The translations under genes and the position numbers were made by a program. Below are positions 3,836 to 6,089 of a DNA stretch of 6,089 nt, piece by piece. The DNA is from Chloroflexota bacterium (GTDB taxonomy: Bacteria > Chloroflexota > Anaerolineae > B4-G1). The notes beneath the pieces are model-generated. The model worked only from the letters and a program-made list of their open reading frames with translations, was not told the DNA's origin and did no database searches. The stretch lies in the NCBI GenBank assembly GCA_011046405.1, contig DSAR01000471.1, positions 1 through 6,089 on the forward strand, given 5' to 3'. Numbering within the stretch: position 1 is the first letter of the stretch; every line of letters starts with the position of its first letter.

Positions 3836-4867
3836 TCAGGACCGGAGCACGATCTTGCCAAATTGCTCACCCCGTTCGAGGATCTCGAAGGCCGCCCGGC
3901 CCTCGGATAGGTCCATCACCCGGTCCACCACCGGCTTCAGTTTCCCGGCCCACACCAGCGCCATGACGTCCCGGAAGTCCTGGTGGGTGCCCATCGTCGA
4001 GCCGATCAGGCTGATCTGCTTGCCGAAGATGTAGCGTACGTCGATCTCGGTCTTGGGTCCGGAGGTGTTGCCGACGATGACGATCCGAGCGCCCCGGGCC
4101 GCCGCCCGCATGCTCTGGGTCAACGTCGCCTGGCCCACGTTATCCACCACCACGTCCACACCCCGCCGGTCGGTCATCTTGTAGAGGGTCTTGCTCCACG
4201 TGGGATCCTCCCGGTAGTTCAACACGACGTCGGCGCCCAACTGGCGGGCTTTCTCCATCTTCTCCCCGGTGCTGGTCAGCGCGTAGACTGTCGCCCCGGC
4301 CAACTTGGCGATCTGAATCGCCATCGAGTTGACCCCACCGCCGGCCCCGACGATGAGCACCGATTCGCCCGCCCGGAGCTCGGCCCGGTGAATGAGCATC
4401 CGCCAGGCGGTCAGCCCGACCAGCAACGACGCCGCTGCCTGGACAAAGTCCCAATCCTTCGGCATAGCCATCAGATTGCTCGCCGGCACCGACACGTACT
4501 CCGCCTGTCCCCCGCGCACGTCCTCCCCCAGGATGACGTAGCCGGGGCTGAGAGAATGCTCCCCTCGCCGGGTGAACACATCCTCGACGGTCGTGATGCC
4601 CGGGTCCACCACCACCCGTTGGCCCACCTGCCAATCGTCGACGCCGTCGCCCAGGGTGGCGACCTCTCCGGCGACGTCCGCCCCGGTCCAGTGGGGCATC
4701 TCCAGCTTCAAGCCCGGCCATCCCTCCCGGATCCAGACGTCCAGGTGATTGAGGGCGCACGCCCGCACCCGGACCAGCGCCTCACCGGGGCTCGGTTCCG
4801 GGTCGGGAACGTCCGCATATTGCAACTGATCCAATCCGCCGTGCTCGTAGAAACAAAGCGCTTTCAT
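3836..4867 (-). CDS. Medium-chain dehydrogenase/reductase (zinc-less, quinone-oxidoreductase-like)
   Basis: A 343-residue NAD(P)H-dependent oxidoreductase. The N-terminal GroES-like domain spans about 1-130, and the Rossmann domain contains VLIVGAGGGVNSMAIQIAK (170-188), a G-rich nucleotide-binding loop. Family landmarks are ACALNHLDVW (36-45) and GGQAEYV (119-125). Zinc ligands are missing: the catalytic Cys position of ACGxC is Asn40, the GHE motif is G62-A-D64, and the four structural-zinc positions, with canonical 3-3-8 spacing, read Thr93, Asp96, Thr99 and Ser107. It is therefore best called a zinc-independent MDR; the substrate is unknown. The start is set at MKALCFYEHGG, with AGGAG seven bases upstream, rather than the in-frame ATG at 4894. 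It heads a probable transcript with the two membrane-protein genes and follows the ribosomal terminator. Confidence 0.88.
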   Translation of the reverse strand: MKALCFYEHGGLDQLQYADVPDPEPSPGEALVRVRACALNHLDVWIREGWPGLKLEMPHWTGADVAGEVATLGDGVDDWQVGQRVVVDPGITTVEDVFTRRGEHSLSPGYVILGEDVRGGQAEYVSVPASNLMAMPKDWDFVQAAASLLVGLTAWRMLIHRAELRAGESVLIVGAGGGVNSMAIQIAKLAGATVYALTSTGEKMEKARQLGADVVLNYREDPTWSKTLYKMTDRRGVDVVVDNVGQATLTQSMRAAARGARIVIVGNTSGPKTEIDVRYIFGKQISLIGSTMGTHQDFRDVMALVWAGKLKPVVDRVMDLSEGRAAFEILERGEQFGKIVLRS

Positions 4868-4921
4868 GATTCGGCTCCTTTCGGCGCTATTCAAAACAAC
4901 CTATCATTCACGATCATAGAG

Positions 4922-4950
4922 ATTTTAACATTGAATCGACATTCCTACAA
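4922..4950 (-). promoter_or_regulatory. Possible promoter of the dehydrogenase group
   Basis: On the minus strand TTGTAG (4945-4950) and TAAAAT (4922-4927) are separated by 17 bp. The -10 matches 5 of 6 consensus bases, the -35 only 3 of 6. An alternative -10, TATGAT, lies about 12 bp downstream. The -35 would overlap the U-tract of the upstream terminator. Moderate to low support. Confidence 0.35.
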
Positions 4951-4985
4951 AACACGAGGCCGCCTCGATCGAGGCGGCCTCGTGT
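4949..4985 (-). terminator. Rho-independent terminator of the rplJ-rplL operon
   Basis: A perfect 34-bp palindrome at 4952-4985 (ACACGAGGCCGCCTCGA and its complement) gives a very GC-rich stem. On the minus strand it ends in TTTTG, a short U-tract, 53 nt beyond the rplL stop. On the plus strand no U-run follows, so it acts one way. It separates the stalk operon from the dehydrogenase gene. Confidence 0.85.
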
Positions 4986-5038
4986 ATCAATCTGACAAAG
5001 CGCAAACGAAAGTGATTCGAGAACGTCAGCTCGCTGAA

Positions 5039-5416
5039 CTACGCCAGTTCGACGACGGCGCCTGCTTCTTCCAGCGCGGCCTTGGCATCCTCGGCGGCAT
5101 CCTTGCCCACACCTTCCAACACTGGGCTGGGGGCGCCATCGACCAATTCCTTCGCCTCTCGCAAACCCAGGGCGGTCAATGTACGCACTGCCTTGATGAC
5201 CTGGATCTTCTTGGGGCCGATTTCTTTGAGGACGACGTCGAATTCGGTCTTTTCTTCCTCTTCCTCGGCCGCAGCGGCAGCTGCGGGCATAGCGGCCATT
5301 GCCATAGGCGCCGCCGCACTCACCCCAAGCTTTTCCTCCAACATACTGACGAGTTCCGACGCTTCCAATAACGAGAGCTCACTAATTTGCTCGACGATCT
5401 TCTCTAGATCTGCCAT
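5039..5416 (-). CDS. rplL: 50S ribosomal protein L7/L12
   Basis: A 125-residue protein, the usual length. Residues 1-32 are the dimerisation and L10-binding N-terminal helices (MADLEKIVEQISELSLLEASELVSMLEE...). Residues about 33-56 are the flexible hinge, rich in Ala and Met and ending EEEEEKT. Residues 57-125 are the C-terminal domain that recruits translation GTPases, with the diagnostic KKIQVIKAVR, LGLREAKELVD and EDAKAALEEAGA. It works as dimers bound to the L10 tail in the 50S stalk. AGGAGG lies eight bases before the ATG. It follows rplJ by 51 bp and is followed by a strong terminator; rpoB, its neighbour in many bacteria, is absent. Confidence 0.98.
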   Translation of the reverse strand: MADLEKIVEQISELSLLEASELVSMLEEKLGVSAAAPMAMAAMPAAAAAAEEEEEKTEFDVVLKEIGPKKIQVIKAVRTLTALGLREAKELVDGAPSPVLEGVGKDAAEDAKAALEEAGAVVELA

Positions 5417-5467
5417 ACTATATTCCTCCTAAAATTTTTTTCTACTGATTTAATGACTTGAGTGTGG

Positions 5468-6037
5468 TCAAGCCGCCTCGGCAGCGGCCTCTGCAGGCAC
5501 ACCGGCGTTCTCCACTTCCTCCAACTTGTCCACATAGGCCTGTAAAACGTTAAGCACCTGCCGAATGCCACTGGCGACAACGCCAAGCACCTGGCTGGCC
5601 GGCGCATTGATCGTACCCAGCACCTGAGCTAGGAGCACCTCGCGCGAGGGCAAGCTTGCAATGGCACTAATTTGATCGGCCGAAACGACATCAGCTTCGA
5701 TCATGCCCCCTTTGACCGCGAGATTTTCCAAATCCTTGGCCGTATCCGTCAAAATCTTGGCGATTGGAGGCAAATCCTCGTAACAGAAACTGATGGCCGT
5801 TGGTCCTACCAACCATTCCTCCGGGAGCTGATGCTCGAGTTCTTGGAGCGCCAACAGGAACAAGCGATTTTTGATCACCTGAAACTTGCCACCCAACGGC
5901 CGCATCTGGTCTCTGATCGTACCCAACTCACTCACGCTGAGACCCCGGTAATCGACCAGAATGGCTCCCCGACTCTCTTTCAATTGCTCGATGTATGATT
6001 CAATGAGGTCGACTTTTTGTTCTCTGGAAATTGCCAA
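5468..6037 (-). CDS. rplJ: 50S ribosomal protein L10
   Basis: A 189-residue protein, slightly longer than the roughly 165-175 typical of L10. The N-terminal rRNA-binding domain shows AILVDYRGLSVSELGTIRDQMR and the conserved KNRL (about 57-60). The C-terminal helix (about 133-175, LLAQVLGTINAPASQVLGVV...VLNVLQAYVDKL) is the platform for L12 dimers, and the extra length is an Ala/Glu-rich tail, AEAAAEAA. The start codon is TTG at 6035-6037: an in-frame TGA lies only two codons upstream and a full-strength Shine-Dalgarno sits nine bases before it, so no other start is possible nearby. L10 usually binds its own mRNA leader to repress translation; only about 52 nt of leader are in the window, too little to judge. 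Confidence 0.98.
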   Translation of the reverse strand: MAISREQKVDLIESYIEQLKESRGAILVDYRGLSVSELGTIRDQMRPLGGKFQVIKNRLFLLALQELEHQLPEEWLVGPTAISFCYEDLPPIAKILTDTAKDLENLAVKGGMIEADVVSADQISAIASLPSREVLLAQVLGTINAPASQVLGVVASGIRQVLNVLQAYVDKLEEVENAGVPAEAAAEAA

Positions 6038-6043
6038 GCTCGT

Positions 6044-6054
6044 TCACCTCCTTT
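6044..6054 (-). promoter_or_regulatory. Strong Shine-Dalgarno of rplJ (TTG start)
   Basis: Minus-strand AAAGGAGGTGA complements essentially the whole anti-Shine-Dalgarno end of 16S rRNA. Its last three bases are the in-frame TGA that blocks any upstream start. It probably compensates for the weak TTG start codon. Confidence 0.75.
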
Positions 6055-6089
6055 GATTACTGGAGTTTTCCAATGGATCATTATTAGAG

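Noticed and set aside
3983..5371. A 462-codon open frame on the plus strand
   Set aside because: It runs antisense across the dehydrogenase gene, the terminator palindrome and rplL. No protein family is recognisable and the opposite strand is certainly coding.
6038..6089. L10 autoregulatory leader RNA
   Set aside because: Only about 52 nt upstream of rplJ are in the window; the structure needed to identify a leader would lie outside.

Overview
The window looks like chromosomal DNA of a bacterium, most probably a member of the Chloroflexota (Anaerolineae/Caldilineae-like). That is inference from three things: a DUF4058 gene, a detached rplJ-rplL pair, and GC-rich genes with a Phd-like/papain-like pair beside them. 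No 16S or other phylogenetic marker was compared. All nine supported genes lie on the minus strand, so transcription runs from high to low coordinates.

Right end (about 5039-6037): rplJ (L10, TTG start) and rplL (L7/L12) form the ribosomal stalk operon. It closes with a perfect 34-bp palindrome plus U-tract at 4949-4985. rpoB does not follow. Middle (3131-4867): a medium-chain dehydrogenase/reductase that lacks every zinc ligand is followed by two small membrane-protein genes. The second of these is a 76-residue two-helix protein whose ATG overlaps the previous stop as ATGA. A strong extended -10 promoter at 3084-3092 then drives a YfcE/MJ0936-type metallophosphoesterase and, 15 bp further on, a DUF4058 protein.

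Between DUF4058 and the last gene pair lies about 450 bp of non-coding DNA made almost wholly of repeats. It holds two diverged direct copies of a repeat, two hairpins, and a 205-bp imperfect palindrome (1091-1295). The palindrome has 15-bp terminal inverted repeats (14 of 15 match) directly flanked by an 8-bp direct repeat, GTCCAGGT. This is the signature of a miniature inverted-repeat transposable element (MITE) inserted into one of the direct repeat copies.

Left end (21-918): a Phd/YefM-type antitoxin N-terminus fused to an uncharacterised C-terminal domain overlaps by 14 nt a small papain/C39-like cysteine peptidase with a complete Gln-Cys-His-Asp set. The arrangement is that of a type II toxin-antitoxin pair, with a protease where the toxin should be. 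This is the best candidate for an undescribed system here. The function is inferred from layout and motifs only.
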